Below are positions 21,310 through 35,115 of a DNA stretch of 64,000 bases, piece after piece. The stretch comes from Paragonimus westermani (Eukaryota; Platyhelminthes; Trematoda; Plagiorchiida; Troglotrematidae). Each line of letters begins with the position of its first letter. Within the stretch, counting starts at the first letter, position 1. Where the stretch lies: the NCBI GenBank assembly GCA_008508345.1, contig QNGE01001732.1, forward strand, positions 83,177 through 147,176, given 5' to 3'. Position numbers and translations under genes: made by a program. The notes beneath the pieces were generated by a model that searched no databases, was not told where the DNA came from, and worked only from the letters and a program-made list of their open reading frames with translations.

Positions 21310-24030
21310 TTGGACATTATTAGTCGATGCGTTATTTTTCAAATACATTTGCTGCCTAATTCCATCTCTCTGTGTTTTCCTCATCGCAGCAAATAATGTT
21401 ATTCGGTTGTCCAACCACACTGTCGTTTCAGTATTTGTTGTTCAATAGTATTCTAACTCGCCACTTAGATTATATAATTTTACCGGCCAAATAATGGAAA
21501 GTTTATCGAATACATTATATTCCGTGGAACGTGTTTCTCCTGATTTAATGTAGGTTCGTACATTTGTCACGTATGATCTTTCATTCCAGTCCACTTGTGA
21601 ACCCTGCCCATCTCACTTTGAAACATAGGTTAGCAGAAGTCCACATAGTAAGGTATCGATGGTTTGTGGCGTTTCTCCCCCATCGAGTTTCTTCCAGATT
21701 GCCAGACGTCGGGTCGTTTGTCCACCAAACGAACCATCATATAACTAACTTATGACTTTAACACCGAGTTTTCCTTCATGTAGTTCATCCGGCAAGCTGG
21801 CGCGTCATCAATTTTGCGTGGATCACAGCTTCGTGAATCCTAATGCGTCACCATCGCATGGTATCTGCATTGAACAGCAAGTCAACCACGTCTTTTGAGG
21901 CACCATCTGCGTTCTACTGATAATGATTATATTAAGTTTAGAGGCAACCGGAAAAAATCGCACGTCACAGGATGTCAGTAAGCCTCCTCACACACAGTGG
22001 CATACATCTGGATTCCACGGAGCTCTCTGGCATTTGCTTGTCTCTCTATCGTCTTTCATTGGTTTCATTTATCTCTTGAATATGCTGGTTATACCAGCGT
22101 GTCTACCTGTATCTTCAACTCAGTTATTAATAAATTGCTGGTAATGGGAATGCGACACCTTGTATAATTTCAGAATATCCAGAAGCGAATGCCTCCCGGC
22201 AGTTTTAATAATTCCTTGCTGTTGATATTCTGTCGTCGACTTACTCCCGAACTCCATCTAACCCAAACCAAATGTCTGAAATATTTGAGGTAACTTTCAT
22301 GTGTGGCGGACCGTCAAAGTTAACGTGACCATAACAAATGTAAACTGTTTGTCAACACCCCAGCCAGGAACATTTTTACTTCATATCTTCAGAAAACTGG
22401 CAAACGCCTGTGGCGGTTCAGAAGCAAGACTAGTATTCCTGAACTCATCAAAAAGCTGTGAGCAGATTCATCGATTAAATTGTGAAGACTGTGGATCACC
22501 TTTCCACAACTTTGATAACTAAGTGAATTTCTTTAATGCGAATGAAACTACTTGTTTCGAATATCCAGTACCGAGGAAGTGGGTAGTTTGAGTGATTTTG
22601 AAAATTATTTTTTCGTGAAAAGTTAGAATCACATCAATTAAATTTGCTAGTTACCGCAACTTGGCGCGGTGCGAACGCGCTAAATTTCGCTATGCTTTTT
22701 AAACACACCTACTCAGCTGTTTTTAATCGAGCGCGTAATGCGGGGAAAATTTTTAAACACACTACTGCATCAAAGCCTCTTTGCTTTGGTCAGTAATTGG
22801 TACAGGGATTGATTGCACCCTTAGTTCAAACCTCTAAAGCGGATACTTAAATATTACTGAGTAAACTAGTGTACAGTAACAGACTGTCAGTTTCATCTAA
22901 TTAGTGGGTTAAAACTTGTAACGTTTAGACACCGAATTTATCAATTTCACTCATGGTGCTATTGATGGGAATGGCCTTGGTGATTAGGAACATTGGATGC
23001 ATTATTCATTTGGTGGGGTGACCTTTCGAAATGCGCCCCGACTTCAGATTTAATGTAGTCTGGCTTCTGAAAAAGGATCTCTACCATAAACCAACACAAT
23101 TTGAACATCCGAGTAAACCAATCGGTTCAGAGAGTGAAGTGAACAACGAAGTTCAACTAGTAAAATGTATCGAGTTTTAAACGGCCTTCGTAGCTGCAGA
23201 TTTCGCTTGGGTATTGTTCTCACATTTGACCCAACATTTTGTTATTTAACATGAATGTAGTCGAGTGCGTGGCAGGAGCTTTCTCCTTATTTACGCGATG
23301 TGTATACGCCGCGATGTTTCCTAACGAAAAAGCCATGGATAGCTAATAACGAGTGCTTTCATTTTCCGTTATTCTAACTTCATTTATGCTGTACACAAGT
23401 TTTCACTGCTCGCCAATACTTCGACCATGCTGATCAGGTTATTTCTTATTAACCTCAAACAATACAACCTTTTCAGTGAATATCCATACACTCTTGGTTT
23501 AAGTTCATCCTACGATAAACCAAATTCTCTACACCATTTGCATTTGCATTAATTCATCAATGACTAGGAATTTATTAGGAGTAAATGTATGTTTCCTTCA
23601 AGTAGTCTGTGAATTTTTGCTCATCTGTTCTATCACATTTACATTCGGTTTAACAAGTAGTGGTCCGTTCACTTGAAGTTTAAACAAACTTCTATAGACA
23701 GTCACAAATGAAACACTTGACGGGAAACGGACATCTTGAAGAGGACGACCAAACTGTGGCGATGGAAATCGGATAACAATTACCGTTAATTTGGTTTGGT
23801 TCAGGTTAATTCAAGTACATTCCCGGACAAAGCGAGATGTATAATCACCAACCGTTATACTTCAACGAAGGTAACACTAATGCACACCTTGTAGTTTTGC
23901 AAGTGTTAAAATTGCCTAGTTTTTGTCAAGAAATCACGCTCTTAATCGCAATAAACTTTTCTGTTCACTACGAGTTTACTCCGTAAATTTTTACGACTAC
24001 TCCATATTGGTTAGTTTAAAATTTTCCGTC
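21310..24030. other. Unassigned AT-rich DNA
   Basis: No known gene. A plus-strand frame at 22,301-22,522 ends in a cysteine-containing stretch but has no named motif. Near 22,695-22,765 the string TTTTTAAACACAC occurs twice, 55-60 bp apart. A short ATG frame near 23,165 (28 codons) could be a first exon but has nothing to anchor it. Confidence 0.35.
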
Positions 24031-24039
24031 ACCGTTCAA

Positions 24040-25938
24040 AAGGATTTACTTTCCGGAGGTTAAAGCAATGTGTACCTTTCGACCAGTGTTTTATGTAGAT
24101 CTGAAAAATCAGTTCCTTTTACATGTAAGTAATACGCCAACTACTAAATCTACTCACCATTTGTCGATTGAGGATAAAGGTCAGATTCTTATATTGCGCT
24201 TAGTACATCATTGATAAGATTCAACTTAGGCATACTCAGATTCACTTCTGTTGCTCAACGATTTGTTGATGATTTGACTCTCATATAAAATACTCACAAT
24301 TTATTTGAGGAAAAGTGGTTCTACAGTCGTACTTTTTGAGAAGTATTTACGATTTTCGAAAATACTTCAGCCGTGTTAACCTACCATCTCACCATTGTAC
24401 GTTCACTGTTTGAAACGCACTTCAGACTCACAAAAGTAGGCGTACAAGAGGCTTTTCGGTTAGGAAATGCTATCGCTGTTGGTAATCAGACTTAGTGCAT
24501 CCATACTAATTGCTAGAAGACAATCTGTGAGGTTTCTTCGGGCATCCTAACCTATCACAGTTACTAGCGGGTTAGAATAATCAATAATGTAAAACGCGAG
24601 TCGAACGATTTTGAAAACAAGCTTTTTGGCAGTGGTTTATTCGGATTTTGACCAGCCGTTCAGAAACCAACAAAACACGAAAGGAAAATGAACCGTAACT
24701 TCTCCCAAAACAGAAGAAAAACGTTGATACGTATAGCTGATATTTGGTTATGATTATATGCCAGATGTTGTCTGGTGTGCAGATGAAATTTTCTTGAAGA
24801 TTTAAACGGAAATATCGTCATCGTTTCTGTGACAAATGTAATTTTGAAACATATTAGCCGTTTTTATCCACCGAGTAATGGCCTATCGGTTAACGGTTCA
24901 TAAACCAAGTTTTGTGGAATATGCAAAGCATGACTTCACTGTGTGCAATAATTCAGTTACAAGTTGGAAACACACCAGAGTTGCTACATTGATTCAACGC
25001 TGTCTATTACATCGTGGAATCGGACGCTCAACCAGTAACCCACCAGTATGCATTTTATAGAGCCAATACTACGTTTGTAAACTAAAATTCATTTCATTCA
25101 TATAGGATAACACTCAGCTTATCTGCTTAGACAATCACTGCTCATTGCTATCGGTGAACACCACCAACCACATTTCGAATGACCTAATGAAATGTGTTCA
25201 TTACTGATTCAGGAAAAATTTTCGTGCAACCACTAGTTAACATACTCAGAGAACAACAGCAGTATAATGGGAAATTAATTGTGCTCAATGAAGACCAACA
25301 GTTTTTTGTTAGTTCATTCGATCCATCAGCTTGTCTACCGAGTTGCTTCAATTCACTAATCATAATACACTGATGACGTGGAAATGTGTAGATCTTGAGA
25401 TAATTTTAAAAGAACCACTGTTTGACTATCAAGTTCTGAGCAAGGCTTCTTGCCGGTAGTGTAACTAAGACGTATATGTATATTTGGTTCACCTTCGTTG
25501 AACTTCTAGATGTTTCCGACAACCCTTCCATCTGAAGAGTACACCAAGAGCAAATACAACAAATGCAAAATACTGATCATGCAGAATTTGATTTGTTTTA
25601 AATTGTCTTTCTGTTGCGAACCAAGATAATACGGCCAGTTCCGTATGGTATATCATTGTAATGTTTTTAGGTCACGAACTGACATTATTGGCATACACGC
25701 CTAGCAAACATGATACCCTACTCGGTGGCACACGCTATGAATGGCATACAGTGAGTGAATAAATTTATATAGAAGGTTATACGATGAATAGTTTACAAAC
25801 AAAAGTCCCTTAAAACTGGTCACAGTCTCATTCTTAAATATATGGTCAGATTATTCTCACTCAATCATCCATATAAATGAATCGCAATTTGCGGTTCAGA
25901 TGTACAACCATATGGGTTTCAACACAAACTCTCTTCAA
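24040..25938 (+). CDS. Possible multi-exon gene, family unknown (tentative)
   Basis: Several plus-strand segments look like exons: one ending at 24,124 (frame ending FYVDLKNQFLLH) before the strong donor GTAAGT; one after CTGATTCAG at 25,213 or so, open through GKIFVQPLVNILREQQQY and NEDQQFFVSSFDPSACLPS to a TGA near 25,375; one at 25,671-25,750 between TTTTTAG and the donor GTGAGT (26 codons, ending RYEWHT); and a 39-nt segment at 25,900-25,938 before GTGAGT. I do not recognise the protein. I could not join all segments in phase, so this is a pointer to coding potential, not a model. Confidence 0.22.
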
Positions 25939-26190
25939 GTGAGTGTACTCAGCAATGTACCGAATGGAGAAGACAACACGCTGATGATTTCTGATGCTTG
26001 CCTTACCACTCCAATTTGTTTATTGATGAATACTGTATTTTCAAACAACCTGACCGGACGATGTTTTGTAATCTTGTAAAACATTGTAGACGTTCGTAAG
26101 TTGGTTACCACGAACTGGTTGTGTTTTGATTGATGGTACTTTTGTACCCACCGACAGGAATTGGTAAAGTGTGAGTTTGTTTGTTCGCTT

Positions 26191-26691
26191 TATGTGGAGA
26201 TTGGCAAAACTTGCTAATCTGATTATGGAAATGAATGGTCAGAATTATTCTGTGTGCAAAATAGCCTCTTCATTTGTTAGAATGGAAGTGAAACGAATCA
26301 GTCAGTCTGTGCAGGTCCGAAGGCAAAAGTATCTGGCTTAGTCGGTTACTTACAGTTTTTCCAAGAAGATCTCGCTGTGAAACATTACAAATCGAGATCA
26401 TCATAGCGGAAGTGGATTTCTTCGCATGACGTTTGTAATGGTTGTACCATATTAGCATATAAATATCGCATGCCGTATACGGTTAAAATATCTGTTCACG
26501 TTACTATTGCACTTTCTGACTTATATAATCTCATATGCTTATGTATGCCTAATGTACAGATTAAGTTTGTCTATATATCACCTGGTCCATCGACCATTTG
26601 CACCCATCACTCAAGCATTGAGAAGCGTAAATATACCTCCACACTGATGGATATCCAAGCCGCTTTTCAGCATACAGTTTTGAAAGAGTGA
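26191..26691 (+). CDS. Two exon-like open segments (tentative)
   Basis: A 50-codon frame starts with ATG at about 26,191 (MWRLAKLANLIMEMNGQNYS) and a second frame, after the acceptor-like AATGTACAG near 26,560, runs to a TGA at 26,689-26,691 (ending AAFQHTVLKE). They lie downstream of the segments at 24.0-25.9 kb on the same strand and could be its last exons. No family recognised and no polyadenylation signal nearby. Confidence 0.18.
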
Positions 26692-26699
26692 CGGCAATA

Positions 26700-29390
26700 T
26701 CATGAACGTATGGAAACTACGTACGTTTCTGATGAGTTGTAAAGCTTAAGATTTTGCAAGACGGCTTATTACTGATGTTTCTGCTTGCATCCTAAAATTT
26801 ACCATATCATTATTACTAACGCTTATAAATTTTCCAGTTTACCTTCCCCGCAGCTAGTATGCAGCTGAACGCATTTTTCGAAGGATGTCTTCAGACAGAA
26901 TTAAGCATAACCACTGAATTTAATTTAAATTGGGAAGTAACAGTGTAAGGAGAGAAGTCCAAACGAATGAATTCTTCACATTAGACATCTTAACTCTTTG
27001 AGAATACGGTTTGTCAGATGATAGAATTGAAACAAAGCTGAGTATGTGCAACAGTACAGATACGCATTAAAATAAATCAGGCAGAATAAAACAAATTCCT
27101 ACTTGGTTTTTATGTCACATTTTGTATCCCATTACTGCCTATACAATTTTCATAAACCGTGCTACCACCGGAATTAGTTTTGAAATAACCGTTAGTTTCT
27201 GTAGCGTTCATCCTAACAGATGTTACGGATTTTCTCATTCTGGTTCGTTTTGGTGAAATCTCTATTAATCCGTAAACTGTCTAACAATTGTCAGTGGTGT
27301 CCACATCTGTAATAGATCACAGCCATACGAAATACCTCCACAAAATCAAGGACGTACCTCGTTTCACTTGGCTTATGAATTTTCCGATGACCTCTGTAAC
27401 ACAACGTAATGAATGTATTACAATAAATATAGGTAGCCTTTTCTCATGAAAAAACTACCTGAATATATTGTCATATACTCGAACAAGTGACTGAAAGACC
27501 GAGTCCTCTGTCCGCGTGAAGAAAATGACGGTAACAGGCAAAACTAACAGACGGTGGACACCACATCCATTCTTAACAAATATAGGCAGCAAAGGTTGAC
27601 CGAATCCGGAACATTTATATCATAGATACCAGCCTATTGATCGACATGAACAATTATGACCAGTTGGTAGTCTGAAGATTTGTCACGTAGCTACATATAT
27701 TCTGTTTTGTACAGTTAGACTATTACTACGGTTCTTATGGATAAGGCACAATGTGAAAGATATGATGACACTGAAATGTTCATTTCTGTCCCCAACAGGA
27801 GAAAACAATCTAGTTCACATGTGTCGTACTCACACCTGCATGCATTTTGTGGACATTTTTGTGTCATTCACACGCAGGATTTCCTTAGCGGACGCTTAAT
27901 TCATTCCTGTTTTCGATTTCCAATAAAAGAAAGCACACACTTGAGATTGTGTCGACACGACCGTTTACATTCCATGACCACCACTTATATAGCACAGCTC
28001 AAACATCAATGTTACTTCATAAGCAATTTGAGTACAGCCTTTACACCAATTTTAAAGAAAGTATGGGAGGTTGCACATAGCTAGAGGAATAGATTAACAT
28101 GACGCGCACATTCGTACAGCATGCCTCAACCATGACAGGTTTACGTGTACATATATATAAAGCTGGTAGGAGAGTGACAAACTTTCCAACATGTTGTCTG
28201 AAAAAAAAAGAGTACTGCCTGTCAATTTAGTGTGCAACAAATAGGAGTCGAACTGTGCACTTCTTCAAAAATAGTCTAATGGCAAATGGTGTATGAAGCT
28301 TCTAAACTCATTGTTGTGATGTGAAGGTGGAAAACGTTCGAATATAATTGTATATATGTATACTATGTGACCTCCATTCACCTTGTCAGTGGGGTGACCA
28401 GTTTATTTCGACAGATTGTGTAAAGCGCCAATTCATGAGAACTCGACTTGATGTCAGGTTTCTTACCAAACCTGGTTATTAACTATAGGTAGCTGTACGA
28501 AACCGTTAATCTGCAATGACCCAATATCAAACAGCGCTATTCTTGTTTCAGCTATCCACTTTTGCGCTTAAGTAGGCTGATTAAACTGTAATAAGTCCAG
28601 GGTTATTTCACAAAATCTTCCGACTTCGGATTGCCAAGACAGTTTCTGACTGCGAAGAAGAGTATGCTACACTAATGGATATTCTAGGATTTGAAATGTG
28701 TAACAGAAACATTGTCCAGTGCAGTGAGAATGTGTTACTCAAATACACAGCTTAGTGATCCTTGTTTTCTTGGTCATGGGCTGTAAGTTACTCTCAGCAA
28801 GGATAGCGCTATTCTGCATTTGGCTGTACTCCACTTTGCAACATTGTGTCAATTATGTTAGTGACTGCCAACAAACATTGGTCTAGTCAGTGCTACACAT
28901 GTCCACTGCTGGCCGTCTAATTAGTAGCATTGACGAGGTGGTGTGTAGTCACCCACAAGAACTTTGTTGTAAGAGCCACACTTAAAGCTGACGAGGTATG
29001 TAGTAACGGGTTGGCTGGGCTTTGGACACTGTGACTTCAAACTATTGTATGTGAATTTGTTACCAACAAGTCAAACAAGCAAGTCGTCTGTACTCTTTCA
29101 TAATGCACATGAAAGTTGAACGATCCTTTTAAACTTCGTGTTTTCCGATTGATTGGACAAAAAGTGATTCAGATTTAGATCGAAATGATGTCTATTGATC
29201 ATTTTCCTCGACGGTAATTTAAGGTGCTCTAGTGGTGTTCATATCATCCTCCTCCAGTCAACATGTTGAAGACTCAGCTAGGACGCACAAACATCCAATA
29301 CTTTAAACACAGTTCATGCAAGCTTATACCGCAACGTGCTCAAATAAGTAAACAGTATTTTTCCAAACCCTAGTTCGAGTTACTTTGCAG
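26700..29390. other. Unassigned AT-rich DNA
   Basis: No gene, domain or repeat recognised. A plus-strand frame at 27,737-28,084 (115 codons, His- and Cys-containing) is the longest open stretch but has no motif. A run of ten A lies at about 28,200-28,210. Confidence 0.4.
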
Positions 29391-30509
29391 GTTGATTAGC
29401 TTGAATATTCCGGTGGTAACAGGTCTACTGGTCGCGGTGAGCACTTCCAAGTACAGAGACCAATTATTCCGGGAGGTGCAGCTGGTTGTTTTTTCTTGCA
29501 GAATAATCAGTAGTACCCGAATCAGTTGGTGAGGTTTAAACCGAACTCATTTAGCATGGCTAATCAGTGCACCAGAGGGTGAACTATTAAACGCATATAA
29601 GCCACAAAAACTACATCATACCCACCGTTTGAACTAGAAATATTCACATGCGTGCACTAGGAATCAACATGCTTTCGAAAAAATTTGGCAGTTCGATCTA
29701 CAGACTTTACCAGAGGAACGTTTCTCTGATGAAAGGAAATTAAATGTTATCTTTGATATACTACGTTTCGAAACGAACATAACCACAGCAATTTGAAACC
29801 AAGTAAATCGTACAAAGAGGAAGAGGCTAGACCAATGTCTTACGGCATGGTTAAAAAGTTACACGGGCGTCAGATTGTAATTTTTTAAAATACATTGCCA
29901 ACTTCAATGACTTCAGGTAATACCATATCGAGCGGTGTCACGAAGCAGAAGCAACCACTTTTCATCAGATCAGTCTACGTCATATGGTCATATACTGCGA
30001 TTCAGCAAATCATCGACTATGCTAACGTTCGGAACTGTGTTGTGTGCTCATGTAAGTCTTCTGTAGCATTGTCACTAGTTCGATAGTGATGGTGTTTATG
30101 AACTGCGCTAGTAAGCGCGAATTGTAGCAAAGCTTGCTTTCAGTCAGAAAACGCTGGAATTGTAAAACAATTATTTTCAGTTATAAAACATTGAAATGGA
30201 AATAAAGACGGTCATATGCAAACCTCGATGATGGTCTAAATTTTCACTGTCCCAATTCAGTGGTTGTGAAATTCAGTTGAATTTTAACTGTCAACATATT
30301 GCTCGGGTGATTCAACCAAAGGTCGTGGCGGTTGAAGTGAGTAAACGAACTTTTCCGTCCACACTATGGTGGTTCACGCAACCGACTAGTCTAGGCAGTA
30401 GCAAAGAAAACCTGTCTGATTCAGAGGAACTCAGCACAATCGACTTATGTTGACTCGACGGTCGCTGTCAGTCAGCTGATCCGAATGAGCACATATGGTT
30501 GATTCGTTT
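29391..30509 (+). CDS. Candidate spliced gene fragment, four exons, family unknown
   Basis: Four plus-strand exon candidates join without breaking the frame. Exon a, 29,391-29,436, follows TTACTTTGCAG and ends at GTGAGC; it reads LISLNIPVVTGLLVA, hydrophobic. Exon b, 29,917-30,051 (45 codons), runs from an ACTTCAG acceptor to the strong donor GTAAGT. Exon c, 30,277-30,336 (20 codons, ending PKVVAVE), ends at GTGAGT. Exon d, 30,472-30,509, reads SADPNEHIWLIR before GTGAGC. Phases are 0, 0, 0 and 2 at the four donors. A further open frame at 30,980-31,126 (ATG to TAA) could be a last exon but does not join in phase. Start and function unknown; chance assembly remains possible. Confidence 0.27.
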
Positions 30510-31129
30510 GTGAGCAAAAATTAAGAATTTGGAACGCAGTTTTATTTCACAATCAACCAAGTGAAGTAATGTGAATTTTGCCTACACCACGCAACACACA
30601 GACAGCACGGAGATATGGTTTACGAGTAATAAGTCACCACCCAGTTTAAAGGCGGATGCGTTTTGAATCTGAACATAACCTAATTCGGTAATCTTATCAC
30701 TTGAGCCGTGACATCAAACGGAACCATTTAGAGAAGGCTATTCCAAAGGCTGATGTATTGTATGCGTGATTCATGAAAGAACCGAACAAATGGCTTGCAC
30801 ACTAGGAGTTACAATAATGTACTCAAACCTTTTATTATGGTGAAGATATGCATCCGACTGTGCGGTATGGGTGGTTGGCAAAAAGCAAGCCCATGGACCC
30901 CGCTCATTTGTACGTACAGCGAAAAGTGGCGCATTCGAATAAGCTCTGAAAAAATGCTGTGAAACCCGCAACTTTCATTATGCAAACTGAGCTTCGGACG
31001 AGTGTCATTAAGACAGTTGCAGAAAGTGTGATCGATTGCATTCCATCAGATGAATACAATAAACTAAAGTGCAATTACGAACAACGTCATATCGTCTGTT
31101 GTAAAGTTCTTGAAGCGTTCTACTAAAAC

Positions 31130-31806
31130 GCTCATCCGCATTTTTATGTCAATTGCCAACTTAGCTGACGTTTCGACGGAAGCACCAGCCTAACTTTCGA
31201 CAACTCATCATATTGTTTTGGGTGATCGATCTTTCTATGCTTGCATGGCGACCAATCACCGGCGGGTATTCGCTTGATGATATTTTCACTTTAGGTTACG
31301 TCCACTCAATCCTAGTCGCTGTGGACACTTCAGCCCTGCGTCGGATGTTTGTTTAATGCAAACATTACTACTCTTCTTTTACTGCTGGCCATAACTAAAG
31401 TTATGATGACCACGTTAAACATACACCTTTCGTAGTTCATCTATCTGGATTCTCATGGCTGGTGTTGCTGTCAACTGTGTGTCGGTTGGGCCGGCTCTCT
31501 TTCTTCAAATACACTGATTCATATTCACTACTGCATGATAGTATCCATTATTTGCTTGACGTACTCAGAATATTAGTCCATTTGTTTCCCGTGGTATCGT
31601 GTATCATACTTTCGATCGTTTGTGGTTAGACAGCAAACAACAAAACGTTCAGAGAATTGGCTCTGGTAGAAGACAGTGATATAATGGGCAGCTGCTTCAG
31701 TCATGTTCCTAATTACAGTCGTATACGTAATAATCTCAACTCCCAGCATTTCCAGTGACGGCAACCACAATGTTCATTTTACAGATGTCCGAAATGCTAC
31801 AAGACT
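31130..31806. other. Unassigned DNA
   Basis: Both strands of 31,570-31,770 have open frames and neither is clearly favoured. No repeat or domain recognised. Confidence 0.4.
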
Positions 31807-32000
31807 GCTATCTACAATAGTGCACAGCTAGTCTGTTTATTCTACTTTCGATTTGATTGGTCAAACTGAATAGTAATCGTTTAGGGTTGTACTTGAGCGT
31901 TTGAACATGGCCGTTCAGTGGTGCCTATTTTGAAGTTACAGACATTATGAGTAAAATCCCAGTGTCATTACCGTAATAACCAGGCTGGAACTTCCGGTCA
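31807..32000 (-). repeat. 194-bp repeat, copy 1
   Basis: Its reverse complement equals 63,771-63,964 at 193 of 194 positions (one difference in TAG/ACTGTGCA). The near identity points to recent spread or exchange. The family was not recognised. It ends at a low-complexity tract, and the second copy runs close to the window edge, so the full element may be longer. Confidence 0.85.
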
Positions 32001-32075
32001 ATAAAAGTATAAAATAAAAGTATATAAAATAAAAGTATTAAAGTATAAAAATATACACACAAAATTATACACACC
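32001..32075. repeat. Low-complexity ATAAAAGTAT tract
   Basis: Imperfect repeats of ATAAAAGTAT-like units followed by ATACACAC sequence. It starts exactly at the end of the 194-bp repeat and could be its simple-sequence tail. Confidence 0.7.
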
Positions 32076-32263
32076 CGCAACGCTTCATTCAATATATTCT
32101 TTAATATTATTACTGTGTCTATCCGCGCTAATGATATATATGTTGTAATGACCATGCATTTGTAGCAGCTCGCTGGCTTCGGCTGAAATGTTTGGAAGGT
32201 GCAGCTTTCGCTAACTTCCACTGATTATAGTGTAACTATACTGAAAACTGTTCTGCACAGTGC

Positions 32264-32431
32264 ATACCGATTCAGGGTATCTCATCACGTGTTCTCGTTC
32301 CCGCACTTTCGTGACTTTTTGTGTATAGTGGATAAAAAGGCGAAATTTAGCAAGTTGTTGAAATGCAATAACTACGCCTATGATGAGAACAAGAACATGC
32401 CACGAGCATTCAACTGTTTGCGAATTGGATG
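32264..32431 (+). CDS. Exon-like terminal segment, unknown (tentative)
   Basis: After the acceptor-like GTTCTGCACAG, a 55-codon frame runs to the TGA at 32,429-32,431, with a basic stretch IVDKKAKFSKLLK and the end PRAFNCLRIG. No family recognised, no partner exon identified upstream because the 194-bp repeat and simple sequence intervene. Confidence 0.18.
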
Positions 32432-32895
32432 ATACTTAGTGTCATATGGGTTGATTCCATATAAATATATGCATACGGATTCAGAGTTGTGCAATTATTG
32501 TTAATTCATCTAGGGATCATTAATAGAACCGAATGCATTGCATCAACGAATAGGCCTAACCTTAAAACTGTAATCTCTTCTCTATTCTATTTGTACACTG
32601 AATGTTTGTTGGGGAATTTTGGAAAGCTGAAAGTCTGCGAATCTATACAGCGTGGTTGATACAGCATTCATCGTACTTCAGCTCGCTGTTTCTCTACACT
32701 GTTAGAATCTAGTCGACCCCCCGAAATTTCCGATCTTCAGTTCTTACTAACGTAGAAGTACCTTTGACTGTTGACGAAGTGACAGTTGACGCAAGTTTCG
32801 TTTGAAATTTTGTTGATATTGAATACGTAGGTGCATGATAAGCTCGACTGAGCATTGATAAGTGCATTATGTCTTATCTATCTTATTGGTTCCAG

Positions 32896-32940
32896 AGGAA
32901 TTGCTGGAGGTAATTTATCAAGCGACCCGCGTGCAGTAAG
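32896..32940 (+). CDS. Possible 45-nt micro-exon (tentative)
   Basis: TATCTATCTTATTGGTTCCAG is a strong acceptor and AAG|GTAAGTTCC a strong donor. The 45 nt between them are open in one frame: GIAGGNLSSDPRAV, with one base before and two after. The opposite strand holds a 61-codon hydrophobic frame (32,878-33,063, reading GAWAVAIAFLPLCTIFPFGL), so only one of the two is likely real. The splice sites favour the plus strand. Confidence 0.28.
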
Positions 32941-33296
32941 GTAAGTTCCCAAACCTGACACATAAATCAGTAGCCCGAACGGGAAAATAGTGCATAGCGG
33001 TAAGAAAGCAATTGCGACGGCCCACGCACCATTGAACACAACCCAAACATTTACAACTTGCACTATTCAAAAGTTGTCTTAATTCGCTCTTTTATAATGA
33101 GAAACTCACTACAACTACTAGAAAGGAAGCTGTATCTTTCTGTCAACTACAAATGATAATTCCATAATGCGGACACTCAATCTGTTTGAATGTACACAGT
33201 TAACTGAAGTGACTCCAGAACGTATGAGTTATTGATGAACATTCCTGAACGCTGTCGATATAAATTGAATGCTAATCACAACTCATCACAGCTCTT

Positions 33297-33365
33297 GCGA
33301 TCTCACTTCCGATTAGTACAGTCATTGGAGGAGGTTGACAAGGAAGGCAACGTCCTTTCTTCAGG
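33297..33365 (+). CDS. Possible exon, unknown (tentative)
   Basis: Between ACTCATCACAG and the donor GTATCT lies an open, charged segment reading FRLVQSLEEVDKEGN. It does not join in phase to the micro-exon at 32.9 kb. Coding character is suggestive only. Confidence 0.2.
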
Positions 33366-33895
33366 TATCTGGCATTTCTTCTCACCTTTGGAGTTGGGCG
33401 ATGCAAAAATGAACAGAGTGAGCAATATACTGCTGAGACGCTCTAAGCAACGGTAGGATTTAATCTTGAAGATTATATCTGTAACTATAGTAACCGGTTG
33501 GAACTTGTGAAACAGGCATGATTTGTAAAGCTGTTTTGCTTCACAACGAACAATAACGTGATCGCATTGTGCAATATAGAAAACGTTCATTTTCACCATA
33601 CCTGACAAATTGGTTAATAGTGGGAGTGTGTAACAAGTATCAACGCTATCAGACTGTTCCGGCTGGTTACTTTAGTGAATGAGTTAGTAGTGTTCTCTTT
33701 TCGAACTGCATTAAATTAAAATCCACCTAACAATGCTCAACGAGCACAGTAGAACTGCAGATCATTGTGTGCTTTAACTTAATATGCCATTGAATAATGT
33801 GACAATGAGTAAAATGTGTTCGCAGCTCATATCATTGCTAATGAAGACAGTGCTTAAGGCAATAGCGACATGTAGGTTATACGGGAGTGATTTAG

Positions 33896-35073
33896 TTGAT
33901 TATGATGGTTGAGACTAATATTGTACTGCAGTGCAGTGAATGCCAACAATTGTTGGTTCATGAAAACCCAGCAAGGAACGCACTAAGAGATATGTGCGTC
34001 GAACATACGTGGTCATTGTTATCGATTAACTTGTTCTGCCGTGTGACACAATCGTATGAGTACCTCATATGCTTGAAGCACCTAAGTAATCAGACATGCC
34101 AACTGATTCTTCTGTACTGTCCACTTCTCGCAGCCCAGATTTTGACACAGTGCATCGTGCAGATAGGTCGATTATACGATCGAGACAACTGACCACGCTA
34201 GTATGGTAAATATTCAAGGAAGCATTGCTACACATGTTTAACTTGAATATTGCCCAGTAAAACGGGCAAAAACATATGAGGACCTACTACGCACACATTC
34301 TCCATTAAGTACTTAAAAGGTCTTCCTGCGAAATTTGTGATGAATGTTAATTTTCAAACTATTACAAAACGTTTACCCATGCATAAACACCGCGATGAAA
34401 ACGATTGCGTTAGCACCCTTTACCGATAGGGGACCAGTGTTCAACTTTTGGTTAACACCTGCTTTGAAAATGCCAACATCTTAGAGTTTGGATCGCGTAA
34501 TAGGGGCATAGCCAGGATACAACAGTGTTGTCGAAGTGAGACCAAAGTTGAAATCTGCCAATGTTCTCGCTAGTCACTCAGCTGAACCGTGTCTGCTATT
34601 TGCTACCTGCAAGATTAGTTTCCACTGCCTCGATCTTCCTTTCTGGAAAAAATCCGTTTTTTCTGTCGTCCCTCAGTTCACCTGCAGTTCCGTTGCCTCA
34701 AACATTAAGAGAACTAACCGAAAGTTGCTGAAAAGAAGGCGGAGTTCATCTGCAATTGGCCAGTGCAGACAGTGAGTTCGTGAGCGTCAGTACAACACCC
34801 GGACAGAAAGCCGATGTCTTCGGTGACAAAACAATTAATCACAACAGATAATGTGTTTGGTCGCACTTCTTCGTTTTGTGGTCCTATAATATCATCCAAA
34901 CTGTGAGATGTTCGCATTTTCGAAGCAGCTGTTAACCAGAAGTTGAACACTCGTCCCCTGTTGTTAAAGGTTGCTAACGCAGTCGGTTTCATCGCAATGG
35001 CACTGAAACCGTTCAACCTCTTGATCGCACACATGGGAACTTCGTTCATCACACCGTTTTGTCGCCATATGCC

Positions 35074-35115
<42 letters not shown>

